This document shows positions 47,375-56,240 of a stretch of 64,000 bases of DNA, piece by piece; within the stretch, counting starts at the first letter, position 1; every line of letters starts with the position of its first letter. The position numbers were made by a program, and so were the translations under genes. The stretch comes from Kangiella marina (lineage in GTDB: Bacteria > Pseudomonadota > Gammaproteobacteria > Enterobacterales > Kangiellaceae). The DNA is taken from assembly GCF_039541235.1 (NCBI RefSeq), contig NZ_BAABFV010000001.1, positions 1,054,001-1,118,000 of the forward strand, read 5' to 3'. Below the pieces are notes generated by a model, which worked only from the letters and a program-made list of their open reading frames with translations, had not been told where the DNA came from and searched no databases.

Positions 47375-47596
47375 ATGGCGAAGAAAATCCCGATCAGTAA
47401 CACCATCAAAACACTGCGTTTTCTCAATGATGAAATGACTCAACAAGATTTAGCTGAGCAGTTAGGACTGACAAGACAGACAATAGCCGCAATTGAGCAG
47501 CGTAAATACTCTCCGTCTTTAGAAGTGGCTTTTAAAATTGCATTGATTTTCGAAAAGTCGCTGGAGGAGGTTTTTACTTTTGAAGGTGATAACTGA
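47375..47596 (+). CDS. XRE-family regulator, YozG-like
   Basis: The 73-residue protein is a single helix-turn-helix domain (MTQQDLAEQLGLTRQTIAAIEQRKYSPSLEVAFKIALIF, in part) with the YozG/YgzD-style ending LEEVFTFE. It begins 2 bases after the membrane protein gene. It may bind the perfect palindrome upstream of the pair and control its own operon; that is inference. Convergent with the DUF962 gene. Confidence 0.88.
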   Translation: MAKKIPISNTIKTLRFLNDEMTQQDLAEQLGLTRQTIAAIEQRKYSPSLEVAFKIALIFEKSLEEVFTFEGDN

Positions 47597-47607
47597 GATT
47601 ATTCAGA

Positions 47608-47934
47608 CTAGAAATACTTCGGCCACTCATACTTCAAGCGCCCTGTCAGCGCGTAATAAAACATTTTGTAATCAGCTGCCAGTGACCACAAAGGATACGT
47701 AAAGGTTGCTGGCCGATTCTTTTCTAAAAAGAAGTGCCCTATCCAAGCCGGACCATAGCCTGCAATTAAGACTAGAGGGAGGAACCACCAGTGTTGAGTG
47801 AGGATAACCCACACCAGCAATGCGGTGGAAAAGAAGGTACCGATATAATGTAAAAAACGGTTTCTGGGCAAGCGATGCTCACCCAGATAGTAAGGCCAAA
47901 ACTCTTCAAAGCTTTGCAGCTTATCAGTCGCCAT
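47608..47934 (-). CDS. Mpo1-like (DUF962) membrane protein
   Basis: The 108-residue protein matches DUF962/Mpo1-like proteins: FEEFWPYYLGEHRLPRNRFLHYIGT at the N-terminus, two membrane helices, and the conserved GYGPAWIGHFFLEKNRPATF. Yeast Mpo1 is an iron-dependent dioxygenase of 2-hydroxy fatty acids, and the conserved His residues (H in GEHR, FLHY and IGHF) fit metal binding. Activity in bacteria is not established. It lies 7 bases after the FKBP gene. Confidence 0.85.
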   Translation of the reverse strand: MATDKLQSFEEFWPYYLGEHRLPRNRFLHYIGTFFSTALLVWVILTQHWWFLPLVLIAGYGPAWIGHFFLEKNRPATFTYPLWSLAADYKMFYYALTGRLKYEWPKYF

Positions 47935-47941
47935 AGCCTGA

Positions 47942-48865
47942 TTACTTCTTACCGTCGTCCATAGCTTCTTCAGCCTCTTCCTTTAGCTCTTCGGCTTCTT
48001 CCTTAATTTCTTGGACGTCTTCCTCGACTTTCTCTTCAAGGCTTTGTTCAGGTGCTTGGTACGGCTCTTCTGGATTCACGTCAAGCAACTCAACTTCAAA
48101 AATCAAGGTTGAATTACCTGGGATTTGCGCACGATCATTTTCGCCATAAGCAAGTTCCGCTGGAATCACGAACTCGTATTTATCGCCAACAGTCATGTAC
48201 TGAAGACCTTCCGTCCAACCCGGAATCACACCGTTTAGATTGAAGTCGATTGGCTTGTTACGCTTATAAGAACTGTCGAACTCTTTGCCATCAATAAAAG
48301 TACCGCGATAGTGAACACGTACCGCATCTTCAGCAGTCGGACTTTCATCACCATCAGCATCGGTAATCACTGTATACATCAAGCCTGATTCAGTTATTGT
48401 CACGCCTTCTTTTTTAGCATACTCTTCTTGGAATGCCTGACCTTTTTTAAGGTTAGCTTCAGCTTCTTTTTTCGCTTCAGCTTCTAACTCGGCCTGACGC
48501 TCTTTCATCTTTTCATTCAAAGCCGTCTGGAACTCACTCATGTTCGCAGCAACTTCTTCTTCATTGAACTTTGCATTACCAGCAAAGCCGTCACGCATAC
48601 CTTGAACGACTAAGTCTTTATCGATCTCAATGCCATACTCTTTAATTGAGTCAAAGTTCTTCGCCATTTGACGAGAAAAATTAACGCCCATAGAGTAAGC
48701 GGCTTTTTCATGCATCGTTTTAAATTCACCTTGATGCTGGCTTTCCGCAGCAACGCCCTTCTCACCAGCTTTTGTTCCTGCTTTATCATTGCTTGTATCA
48801 CATGCAACTAGTGCACCTGTTAAAGCAACAACTACAGCTGTTTTTTTAATTGATAATAGTTTCAT
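47942..48865 (-). CDS. FKBP-type peptidyl-prolyl isomerase lipoprotein
   Basis: The 307-residue protein has a lipoprotein signal (VVVALTGALVAC/DTSN). An FkpA/Mip-type N-terminal dimerisation domain follows (HEKAAYSMGVNFSRQM; residues ~50-160), then an FKBP domain (residues ~165-265; DAVRVHYRGTFIDGKEFDSSYKR and STLIFEVELLDV). A C-terminal acidic coiled coil (EEKVEEDVQEIKEEAEELKEE) is an unusual extension. Asp at +2 of the lipobox suggests inner-membrane retention under E. coli rules. It is a periplasmic folding factor. Confidence 0.93.
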   Translation of the reverse strand: MKLLSIKKTAVVVALTGALVACDTSNDKAGTKAGEKGVAAESQHQGEFKTMHEKAAYSMGVNFSRQMAKNFDSIKEYGIEIDKDLVVQGMRDGFAGNAKFNEEEVAANMSEFQTALNEKMKERQAELEAEAKKEAEANLKKGQAFQEEYAKKEGVTITESGLMYTVITDADGDESPTAEDAVRVHYRGTFIDGKEFDSSYKRNKPIDFNLNGVIPGWTEGLQYMTVGDKYEFVIPAELAYGENDRAQIPGNSTLIFEVELLDVNPEEPYQAPEQSLEEKVEEDVQEIKEEAEELKEEAEEAMDDGKK

Positions 48866-48937
48866 TGAGGCTTCCCCAATTGGTTAATTGTTGATTTAAG
48901 ACATATCATTGTGCATAGATGGCGCAAAAATGCGAGT

Positions 48938-49462
48938 TTAATCACTCAACTTTTGAACCAGAGCACCCAGTCGCTTGGCCTCGGCTTCCGCCTCTTCACC
49001 ACCATTGGTGGCGCGCACATAGGCAATAAGATTGGGCTCAGCCGTGGTTTCTTCAAGTACTGAATTGTTAAATCCTAGTAACGTTTCAAGAGCTTTCGCC
49101 TGAACCAAGTTCTCTCCTTTTAGCTCAAGATCGAGTAACTCTTGGTATTTCACGCGGTCACTCAACTTGATTTTTCGGCGACTTTGACGAATTTTCCGTA
49201 CCCCATGACGCAGGCGTTCAGTCCGCTTCATGAGCATGCCCCAACCCGTTTTCGAAATGAGGTAGCGCCTTTCGCCCAACCAAATCGCCAGTAATAAAAA
49301 ATTTACGTTACAGTTAAACCGGTTCTGCATTGCTAGACACAATGTTTGAACCTCACCATCGGCATATACCGCGCAGGTCCAATCCCAAAATTCATCAGCC
49401 CAATCGGCTGCAGAAATATCTTTTTTCTCAAAAACGAGATCCAAATTAGGTGCGTTACTCAT
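48938..49462 (-). CDS. TIGR02444 (DUF2390) family protein
   Basis: The 174-residue protein matches the TIGR02444 family of unknown function by the segment FWDWTCAVYADGEVQTLCLAMQNRFNCNVNFLLLAIWLGERR (quoted in part). No signal peptide or clear membrane helix is present. Its start overlaps the stop of the DUF423 gene by 4 bases, so the two are coupled. Confidence 0.82.
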   Translation of the reverse strand: MSNAPNLDLVFEKKDISAADWADEFWDWTCAVYADGEVQTLCLAMQNRFNCNVNFLLLAIWLGERRYLISKTGWGMLMKRTERLRHGVRKIRQSRRKIKLSDRVKYQELLDLELKGENLVQAKALETLLGFNNSVLEETTAEPNLIAYVRATNGGEEAEAEAKRLGALVQKLSD

Positions 49463-49842
49463 GACTCTTCAACTGCCTTGTGAAAAATTGCCAGTATTAA
49501 AGCTATCCAGCTTGAAATTAGCAAGACTCCGCCTACCGGAATGATACTTCGTACCCATTCTTGCTGGGTAATGGCATAAAAATATAAGCCACCGCTAAAA
49601 CCAATGATGCCGACAAACATTAACCATCCAGCCATTACTGTTTTACGGTTTGGGAATTGGCTAAAAATAATCCCAATCGCCAGCAATCCGATGGCATGAT
49701 AAATCTGATAATTTACGCCTAAGTTAAACAAATACATCGAGTGGTCGGTTAGCTTCGTTGCTAAAGCATGAGAACCCACCGCCCCAAGCGCAACAGCCAA
49801 CGCCATCAACATAGCGCCGTGGAGCAAAAAGTTTTTTTTCAT
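49459..49842 (-). CDS. DUF423 family membrane protein (YgdD-like)
   Basis: The 127-residue protein has four membrane helices and the DUF423 features ALAVALGAVGSHAL near the N-terminus, FNLGVNYQIYHAIGLLAIG and GGLYFYAIT. Function unknown. It is translationally coupled to the TIGR02444 gene (ATGA overlap). Confidence 0.9.
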   Translation of the reverse strand: MKKNFLLHGAMLMALAVALGAVGSHALATKLTDHSMYLFNLGVNYQIYHAIGLLAIGIIFSQFPNRKTVMAGWLMFVGIIGFSGGLYFYAITQQEWVRSIIPVGGVLLISSWIALILAIFHKAVEES

Positions 49843-49914
49843 TAGGCTTTTGACCTCAAGGTTTTTCGCTGGATAACATTATATGGCCCCGCATTATGAC
49901 AAACTTCACAGTCA

Positions 49915-49942
49915 TTGTAATTGTCTAGCTAAGCGGTAAAAT
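49915..49942 (+). promoter_or_regulatory. Probable promoter of the acyltransferase fusion gene
   Basis: TTGTAA (49915-49920), a 16-base spacer and TAAAAT (49937-49942) give a fair sigma70 promoter. Transcription would start near 49949, only about 20 bases before the TTG start, and no Shine-Dalgarno is visible in that leader. Confidence 0.45.
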
Positions 49943-49969
49943 GGCTAAAACACCAATTTTTAGCATATT

Positions 49970-51487
49970 TTGTCAAAAGAAAAAGGGTCTCTAGCCTCAC
50001 GCATCGGTTTCGGTCTTGCCTTTGGCGCACTCAAGCTTTTTGCTAAACTCCCCTACCCTATGGTTATGGCCATGGGGCGCGGTTTTGGGCGTATGCTTTA
50101 TCGCATCAAAAGCCGTCGCATAATCGTTGAGGCGAACCTGCGCTACTGTTTCACCAATAAGAACTTTGATGAACGCCAAACATTGGCCAAAAAGCATTTT
50201 CTAGCGCTTGGTGAAGGCTTTGCGGAGCTTGCATTAGCTTGGTATAAACCTTTCGATAAACTCGACAAATACCATGTTGTTAAAGGCCTTGAGCACTATG
50301 AAAAGGCTAAAGAAAGTGGGCAAGGAATTCTTTTTCTTGGCTACCATACCACCAGTTTGGAGTTGGCCGGTGCTTTTATGGCAAAGTATCTCGACTTTGC
50401 TGCTTTTTATCGGCCCAATAAAAACCCCGTTCTCGATGCGCACATCCAAGCCGGCAGAACCAATCGCAGTAAAACCATGGGCCGTAATGACATCCGCTCA
50501 ATCGGTAAGTGGCTGAAGAGCGGTGAGGGCTTATGGTTGATGCCGGATCAAGATATGGGTCGCCATAGCACAGAATTCGCGCCCTTTTTTGGCAGTCCAG
50601 CCAGCACCCTAACCTCGCCTCAGCGTATTGCCAAGCTGGGCAAAGCGAAAGTCTTACCGGTCAGTTACCACAAGAACGATAAAGGCGTGATGACGGTCGA
50701 AGTCTTGCCAGAGATTGAATTCACAGGCGATGACTATATCGACTGCACCATGACCAATAAAATTCTTGAGGCCTGTATTATGCAAACCCCAGAGCAATAT
50801 TACTGGGTTCATAGACGCTTTAAGACGTTACCCGACGGGCAACGCAATATTTACTATCAAAAACCACCCAAGCTGAAAGGTATTAGCGCTAAACAGCATG
50901 ATGGTGCTGTCTATTCGGGCAAAATCTTATCGCGCTCTGAGGGATTGCCGAAACTGGTTAGAACCGTGGATGGACAGTTACTGAATGTGTTTTACCGTGG
51001 CGCCAGCTTTGGTTCCGATTTAACGCGCAAAGAACTGCGCACCATGCTCGCAAAATGTGCCATGCTGACATTCAGAGGCTTTTACACCATTACGCCACAG
51101 GAGTTCACGTTCTGCGCAGAACGTGATGCCTATATGTTGCGTTATCAAGAAACGCCGGGCGTTGCGCTCCACCACATCCCCCAGAGCCGACGCCACCCGA
51201 CGGCAATTATCCTCGGTAGCTGGTTAGCGCAGCTGCATAACGAAGGGGTAAGGCTAGGAAAGATTCGTGAAACCAATCTCGAGCTACTGCCGAACGGTAG
51301 CCCAATCCTACTAAACCCTCGAAATTGCGAGTTTTTTGACCGTGGATTGAGTGAGAAAAAGCGAAGCCAAGATCGCCAGATGTTTATTGATTCGATTGGT
51401 TTCCTCGCACAAGATGAATCCAGTCAAAAACTGTTCCATGAGCAATACCAACTGCACCGACTTAATGAAATCGATCGTGCTGAATAA
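49970..51487 (+). CDS. LpxL-family lipid A acyltransferase fused to a pseudokinase-like domain
   Basis: The 505-residue protein is much longer than LpxL/LpxM (~300-325). Residues ~5-300 are the acyltransferase: an N-terminal hydrophobic segment, the catalytic H-x4-E motif in GYHTTSLEL (H126, E131), LWLMPDQDMG and VLPVSYH. The remaining ~200 residues resemble the InaA/KdkA lipopolysaccharide-kinase fold. The segment LHNEGVRLGKIRETN (H423-N436) aligns with the catalytic loop FHDQGVYHSDLNIHN of the Kdo-kinase-like protein in this window, but Lys431 replaces the catalytic Asp and NPR (449-451) replaces the metal-binding DFD. I infer an inactive kinase fold that might bind lipid A core or control the acyltransferase. 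The start is TTG with no visible Shine-Dalgarno. Earlier in-frame codons end at a TAG at 49961. Confidence 0.8.
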   Translation: MSKEKGSLASRIGFGLAFGALKLFAKLPYPMVMAMGRGFGRMLYRIKSRRIIVEANLRYCFTNKNFDERQTLAKKHFLALGEGFAELALAWYKPFDKLDKYHVVKGLEHYEKAKESGQGILFLGYHTTSLELAGAFMAKYLDFAAFYRPNKNPVLDAHIQAGRTNRSKTMGRNDIRSIGKWLKSGEGLWLMPDQDMGRHSTEFAPFFGSPASTLTSPQRIAKLGKAKVLPVSYHKNDKGVMTVEVLPEIEFTGDDYIDCTMTNKILEACIMQTPEQYYWVHRRFKTLPDGQRNIYYQKPPKLKGISAKQHDGAVYSGKILSRSEGLPKLVRTVDGQLLNVFYRGASFGSDLTRKELRTMLAKCAMLTFRGFYTITPQEFTFCAERDAYMLRYQETPGVALHHIPQSRRHPTAIILGSWLAQLHNEGVRLGKIRETNLELLPNGSPILLNPRNCEFFDRGLSEKKRSQDRQMFIDSIGFLAQDESSQKLFHEQYQLHRLNEIDRAE

Positions 51488-52861
51488 TTATGAAGCTGAC
51501 TGCATACCCTTTTTTGAGATATAACGCCCTGCTTTAATCCCTCGGTATAACAGCCAGAAAGACGTAATCGCTCGCATCGCCAGAAAGGCGAAGAATGACC
51601 ACCAAAGTCCATGGTTGCCGTAACCTTTGCTTAAAAAGTAAAAAGGGATGAATCCCAATAACATGGCCAAGCCCATCGAGTTACGCATGGTCGTGATCGC
51701 CGAAGCCCCAACAAAGACACCATCGAGCCAAAAGCCCCAGATTGCCACCAAGGGAATTAAAATAATATAGATATGGTAAGGCTCAGCTTGCTGCCTGACT
51801 GACTCAATATCGGTAATCCAGCCAATAAAAGTTTCCACAAACAGTAAAAACGTCAAGCAAAAAGCCAGACTGGTGATAATCGACCAAAAACCACCAACAT
51901 TAATACTTGCCCTAAAGTCACGCCACCGGCCCCGTCCTAAGGCTCTGCCGACTTGTGCTTCTACCGCATTCGCAAACCCATCCAACCCATTGGATATGAC
52001 CAATAAGAAGTTGAGCAATACAGCGTTCACCGCCATCACCTCATCGCCAAGCTCAGCACCTCGTGAGTGAATGGTGAAAAACACCAACTCTAAAGCTAGG
52101 GTTCGTAGTAATAAATCGCCGTTTAACCGCAACAGTCGCTTGAGTTTGGCTAGGGCCAGCTGGAACTTCTCGTGAATAGGGTGTTTGTTAAGCAAGCCCT
52201 TTAGGCATAAGGCTGCATAGGCAAAGCCTAAAATTTCTGAAATAACACTGGCGATGGCGACGCCATCCACTGCCATGCCAAACCCCTGCACGAACAATAA
52301 GTCTAAGCCAACATTACAGAGATTGATAATCAGCAGCATGATGAAAGGAATGCGCGCATTTTGCATGCCGATAAACCAACCTATCATCACCGCGTTCAGT
52401 AATGTGAACGGAAGGCCCCAAATACGAGTATTCCAGTACAGCAGGACGCTTTCTTCAACGTCGGATGAGCCTTCAACCCACCATAAAATGAGCTCAATGA
52501 TCCAAGGGTTCAAGAGTAATGTCGCGAAGGCAACTGACAACGCCAAAATCGATGATAGGTATAGCCACTGGCGAATATCATGATGATTTTCTGCGCCATA
52601 GGCTTGGGCCACAAGCCCTGTGGTGATCATGCGCAAGAAGCCCATGGTCCAAACAATAAAAGTAAAGAGTGCCGCCCCAAGACCGACCGCGGCAAGATGA
52701 TGAGAGTCTGGTAAATGCCCCATCACGCCAGAGTCAACCAGCCCAACCAGAGGCACGGTCATATTGGATAACAGCATTGGCGCAGCGATGCGCCAAGTAC
52801 TGCGATGTTGTTGTTTGTCGCTTAGATCATCTTTAATGTCTCGCAGCGACCAGATGCTCAC
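51488..52861 (-). CDS. MATE-family efflux transporter, DinF-like
   Basis: The 457-residue inner-membrane protein has about 12 helices and MATE features: an N-terminal APMLLSNMTVPLVGLVDSGVMGHL and the second-half NGLDGFANAVEAQVGRALGRG. The arrangement and the GLVDSGVMGHLPDSHHLAAVGLG motif are those of DinF-type transporters, which export organic cations or oxidant-stress metabolites using Na+ or H+. Substrate unknown. Its stop directly adjoins that of the convergent acyltransferase fusion gene. Confidence 0.93.
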   Translation of the reverse strand: MSIWSLRDIKDDLSDKQQHRSTWRIAAPMLLSNMTVPLVGLVDSGVMGHLPDSHHLAAVGLGAALFTFIVWTMGFLRMITTGLVAQAYGAENHHDIRQWLYLSSILALSVAFATLLLNPWIIELILWWVEGSSDVEESVLLYWNTRIWGLPFTLLNAVMIGWFIGMQNARIPFIMLLIINLCNVGLDLLFVQGFGMAVDGVAIASVISEILGFAYAALCLKGLLNKHPIHEKFQLALAKLKRLLRLNGDLLLRTLALELVFFTIHSRGAELGDEVMAVNAVLLNFLLVISNGLDGFANAVEAQVGRALGRGRWRDFRASINVGGFWSIITSLAFCLTFLLFVETFIGWITDIESVRQQAEPYHIYIILIPLVAIWGFWLDGVFVGASAITTMRNSMGLAMLLGFIPFYFLSKGYGNHGLWWSFFAFLAMRAITSFWLLYRGIKAGRYISKKGMQSAS

Positions 52862-52883
52862 AGAATATCCTTAACGTTGCTGC

Positions 52884-53558
52884 TTACTGCCCAGTAGCGT
52901 GGAGGTCACCTGCTTTTTCACGCAGAATGTTGTAGTCCTCGGAAACCGTTTGGATTAAATCTTTGTGTTTTGGCGTTTGATCGGGCGAAATATACGCATA
53001 ACGACGGCCTAATGGATCAATCACAAACCATCGAGCGGTATGCTCAACCAAATAATTATCAGGATCATCATGCCCGGGAACCTTAAAGAAACTGACGCCA
53101 ATCGACTTGGTTAACGCCTGCGTTTCTTTCAAACCCGCGTTAACACCGACGAAGTCAGGATTAAAAGCAGGAACATACTTGGCCAGCTTTTCAAGAGTAT
53201 CGCGTTCAGGATCAACCGAAACCATGATCACCGTCGTGTCTTTTAGGTACTCCGGTTCAATATTTTTCATCATGCCGTTGATGTTTGATAAAGCCGTAGG
53301 ACAAACATCGGGACAAGTGGTGAATCCAAAAAATACAATGCTCCACTGACCTAGAAAGTCTTGCTCAGAAAAAGTCTCACCGCGATGTGTTTTGCCTTCA
53401 AAGGCAGCGACCGAACGTGGCTGATCAAAAATACGAATGATCTCCATTCGCTTTTCAGCAAACAGTGTCTGATAACTCAAAACACCTGCCACTAATGATA
53501 AAAGTGCCACTAGGATGATGATTAAACGGGCCGAGCCAATTTGTTTGTTCATAAGCAT
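52884..53558 (-). CDS. SCO1/SenC-type copper chaperone
   Basis: The ~224-residue protein has an N-terminal membrane anchor (ARLIIILVALLSLVAGVLSY) and a thioredoxin-like domain with the copper ligands CPDVC (in GFTTCPDVCPTALS) and the distal His in LVEHTARWFVIDP. SCO proteins insert copper into the CuA centre of cytochrome oxidase. Starts at 53558 or 53552 are both plausible; the ORF is open to 53597. It is the last gene of the oxidase assembly operon. Confidence 0.93.
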   Translation of the reverse strand: MLMNKQIGSARLIIILVALLSLVAGVLSYQTLFAEKRMEIIRIFDQPRSVAAFEGKTHRGETFSEQDFLGQWSIVFFGFTTCPDVCPTALSNINGMMKNIEPEYLKDTTVIMVSVDPERDTLEKLAKYVPAFNPDFVGVNAGLKETQALTKSIGVSFFKVPGHDDPDNYLVEHTARWFVIDPLGRRYAYISPDQTPKHKDLIQTVSEDYNILREKAGDLHATGQ

Positions 53559-53628
53559 TTTTTCACAACCGTTTGTCTTAAAGATTTGGACAAGCACGCT
53601 CAGTCAAAAGCGTGCGGTTTAACGACCT

Positions 53629-54543
53629 TTAAATAAAGGGATCAACGTAATGATCAACTAACAATACCGCGAAAAGCAACGTCAGATAACCAATCGAAAC
53701 ACCGAATGTTTTCATCGCAACGCCTTCTTTTTCCCTGTATTTCAAGACCATCGTGTAATACAAGAACCACAAGCCTAAAGCGATAGCACCAATTAAGTAA
53801 ATAATACCGCTCATATGGGTTAGGTAAGGGAGTAACGTCGATAAAATTAATAGTACGGTATAAAGCACGATGGACGTCTTGGTAAAGTCTTCGCCATGAG
53901 TCACTGGCAACATTGGGATTTCCGCTTTCGCGTAATCCTCAATTCGATGAATTGATAATGCCCAAAAGTGTGGCGGCGTCCAGGTAAAAATAATCAAGAC
54001 TAACAACCATGCATGTGGATCAGCACTTCCGGTAACCGACGTCCAACCTAGAAGAGGTGGGATCGCGCCAGACAAGCCACCTATGACAATGTTCTGCGGC
54101 GTCGCGCGCTTTAAGAACATGGTGTAAATAAAGGCATAACCAACCAGGCCGCCTAAAGTCAGTACCGCCGTTAGCGGGTTAACCAAAAACCACAACATGA
54201 CCATAGCAATGATGGCCAAGGTTGCTGAAAAGGCAATCGCTTTGCTTGAACTGACCCGGCCTTGTGCCACGGGGCGCTGTTTCGTTCGCGCCATCATGGT
54301 ATCAATCTTAGCATCGACCACATGGTTCACCACCGCAGCCGCACCTGATGCTAGCGCGATACCTATCGTGCCAAAAATCAAGGCCTTCAATGGAGGGAAC
54401 CAGCTTTGGGTAACATCGTTCGCTAAAAACATGCCCACTACAGCTGTGAAGACCAATAAGTACACCACTTTTGGCTTGGTCAATTCGTAATAATCACGCC
54501 ACGTAATCGGGCGCGTGTTTGGATACTTTTTCTCAGCTGACAT
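53629..54543 (-). CDS. ctaB: Protoheme IX farnesyltransferase (heme O synthase)
   Basis: From the ATG at 54543 (GGGGGAAGA directly upstream) the UbiA-family protein has 304 residues and about nine membrane helices. It adds a farnesyl group to heme B. The prenyl-diphosphate-binding motif NHVVDAKIDTMMARTKQRPVAQG (quoted in part) and WTPPHFWALSIHR are present. Its start overlaps the ctaA stop by 11 bases. Confidence 0.97.
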   Translation of the reverse strand: MSAEKKYPNTRPITWRDYYELTKPKVVYLLVFTAVVGMFLANDVTQSWFPPLKALIFGTIGIALASGAAAVVNHVVDAKIDTMMARTKQRPVAQGRVSSSKAIAFSATLAIIAMVMLWFLVNPLTAVLTLGGLVGYAFIYTMFLKRATPQNIVIGGLSGAIPPLLGWTSVTGSADPHAWLLVLIIFTWTPPHFWALSIHRIEDYAKAEIPMLPVTHGEDFTKTSIVLYTVLLILSTLLPYLTHMSGIIYLIGAIALGLWFLYYTMVLKYREKEGVAMKTFGVSIGYLTLLFAVLLVDHYVDPFI

Positions 54544-55627
54544 TCTTCCCCCTAAATTGCCAGTTGACCACAAAATTCAAGGTGATTAAGGCCAACAATA
54601 AGATGGCCCCGCCACCGTTATGAGCGACTGCAACATACAGCGGCAAACCAAAGACAATGTTGCTGATTCCCAACAACATTTGCCCCACAAGAATCAGCGC
54701 TATGGCGCGCCCCGTATGACGCAGTAGTACGCTGTCTCGCTCACGAATGAGCAACACCGCCAACAGGCCCACAACTAAAAACACGATGTAGGCGCCGATA
54801 CGATGGGTCACATGGATCGCGACTTTTTCACTATGCTCCAGCACGCCACCTTCATAGTTAATGAACGTCTGCCCTCTAGCATGCGCCAAGTCGGCTTCCA
54901 TTTTTTCCAATTCATGCAGTTTAAACTCGTCGAAGTCGAAGCCCTTCTGCCACACATCAAATGCCCCAACGAAATCAGCATTCTCGGTCCAGCCAGAATT
55001 GCAAAACGGCAATTCGGTACAGGCTGTCGCAGCATAGTTCGATGCAGTCCAACCTCCGAGAGCGATTTGAATGACCACCAAAACCAAGCCCGTCATCGCC
55101 AGAGTTTTGAATTTTTTAGCCACAACTTGGGATAAGGACACTATTTTAGGTCGTAGCTGCAGCACATACAGGAACAGTAAGGTCAATATTGAGAAGCCAC
55201 CCAGTAAGTGAGCCATGACAATAAAAGGATGTACCTTTAAGGTCACCGTCCACATTCCCAATAACCCTTGGAATATGACCAATGGCAATAAAATGCTCGG
55301 TAGCAGAATTGGAATCGACGGATCTTTACGCCGCCCTGCCAGCGCTCCAATGAACAAGATGACGATAACCAGGCCAATACCTGTTGCGAAATAACGATGA
55401 ATCATTTCTGGCCAGGCTTTATCAGCTTCAAACTTCTGGTTGTATTTCAACTCAGCAGCATTAATAAACTCGACATCACTTGGCACCGTGTAATGACCGT
55501 AACAACCGGGCCAATCCGGACAGCCTAAGCCAGCATCGCTAAGACGCGTCCAGGCACCCAATAAAATGACGCATAACGCTAAAAAGCTGCCAAAAATCGC
55601 CAAGCGGCGTAATGTTCTCTTTTGCAT
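54533..55627 (-). CDS. ctaA: Heme A synthase, COX15/CtaA type
   Basis: The 364-residue protein has eight membrane helices and the heme-ligand histidines in ARLSDAGLGCPDWPGCYGH, EMIHRYFA, MAHLLGG and THRIGAYIVF (family patterns, each seen). It oxidises heme O to heme A for cytochrome c oxidase. The long hydrophilic loop (residues ~195-265) with two Cys (CTELPFCNSGW) is typical of the proteobacterial form. It is followed by ctaB. Confidence 0.95.
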   Translation of the reverse strand: MQKRTLRRLAIFGSFLALCVILLGAWTRLSDAGLGCPDWPGCYGHYTVPSDVEFINAAELKYNQKFEADKAWPEMIHRYFATGIGLVIVILFIGALAGRRKDPSIPILLPSILLPLVIFQGLLGMWTVTLKVHPFIVMAHLLGGFSILTLLFLYVLQLRPKIVSLSQVVAKKFKTLAMTGLVLVVIQIALGGWTASNYAATACTELPFCNSGWTENADFVGAFDVWQKGFDFDEFKLHELEKMEADLAHARGQTFINYEGGVLEHSEKVAIHVTHRIGAYIVFLVVGLLAVLLIRERDSVLLRHTGRAIALILVGQMLLGISNIVFGLPLYVAVAHNGGGAILLLALITLNFVVNWQFRGKNVS

Positions 55628-55637
55628 AGGTTACTCG

Positions 55638-56240
55638 CTATAGACCAGTTATTTTCATTGCCTTACGGGCGTCGTCACGAATTCCTTTACTGCTTGCGAT
55701 GGCTTCTTCCTGATTATTCACGGCATCATATTGCATAAAAATGTTGCCATGAGGATCCATCAAGTAGACTTTTCCTCTTTCTAAACTTGACGTTGGGTTC
55801 GTTGCTGAGCCTTTCGCTAGAAGGATTTTGTCAGCATCTTCAACTTTATCTTGGTAATTAACCTGCGACGGGAAGACCACTAAGCGCTTGAGTTTGTCGG
55901 CCTGTTTGCCTAAGGTTAAATGCGTTCGCGTCAACCACTGAACTGTGGTTTCACAGGTTTCAGCACAATCATCTGATTGCGGTAAGTAAATCCACCACCA
56001 CAGGGTTTCAAAGTCACGAAAGTGCAGTTTGTCATCCTCGGTTGAGGTCCATTCAAACTGCTCAAAATGCGGATATGGCGCTTTGAGTAAGGTGCCATTG
56101 TTTTGAGTGGCAACGTTAAACCAGCCCATGTAATGGGCGATGTAGGCAACAATCACCGGTGCTGCGAATAACAATACCAGTCCCGATACTACGCGACGGT
56201 TCTTTGTTCTCTGTTTAAGATCAACTGCTTGTTGACTCAT
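55638..56240 (-). CDS. Membrane-anchored thioredoxin-like protein in the oxidase assembly operon
   Basis: The 200-residue protein has one membrane helix (residues ~19-38, VVSGLVLLFAAPVIVAYIAHYMG) and a periplasmic domain with a Cys pair in DDCAETCETTVQWL, placed where SCO-like proteins carry CxxxC. No distal His pattern is evident. Homologues of this size occur between SURF1 and ctaA in many gammaproteobacteria and are presumed cytochrome oxidase assembly factors. It overlaps the SURF1 gene by 20 bases. Confidence 0.75.
   Translation of the reverse strand: MSQQAVDLKQRTKNRRVVSGLVLLFAAPVIVAYIAHYMGWFNVATQNNGTLLKAPYPHFEQFEWTSTEDDKLHFRDFETLWWWIYLPQSDDCAETCETTVQWLTRTHLTLGKQADKLKRLVVFPSQVNYQDKVEDADKILLAKGSATNPTSSLERGKVYLMDPHGNIFMQYDAVNNQEEAIASSKGIRDDARKAMKITGL

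Noticed and set aside
49941-49994. 17-codon ORF (ATG at 49941) overlapping the TTG start of the acyltransferase fusion
   Set aside because: The ATG overlaps the predicted -10 box and would probably not be transcribed; no Shine-Dalgarno and no special composition.
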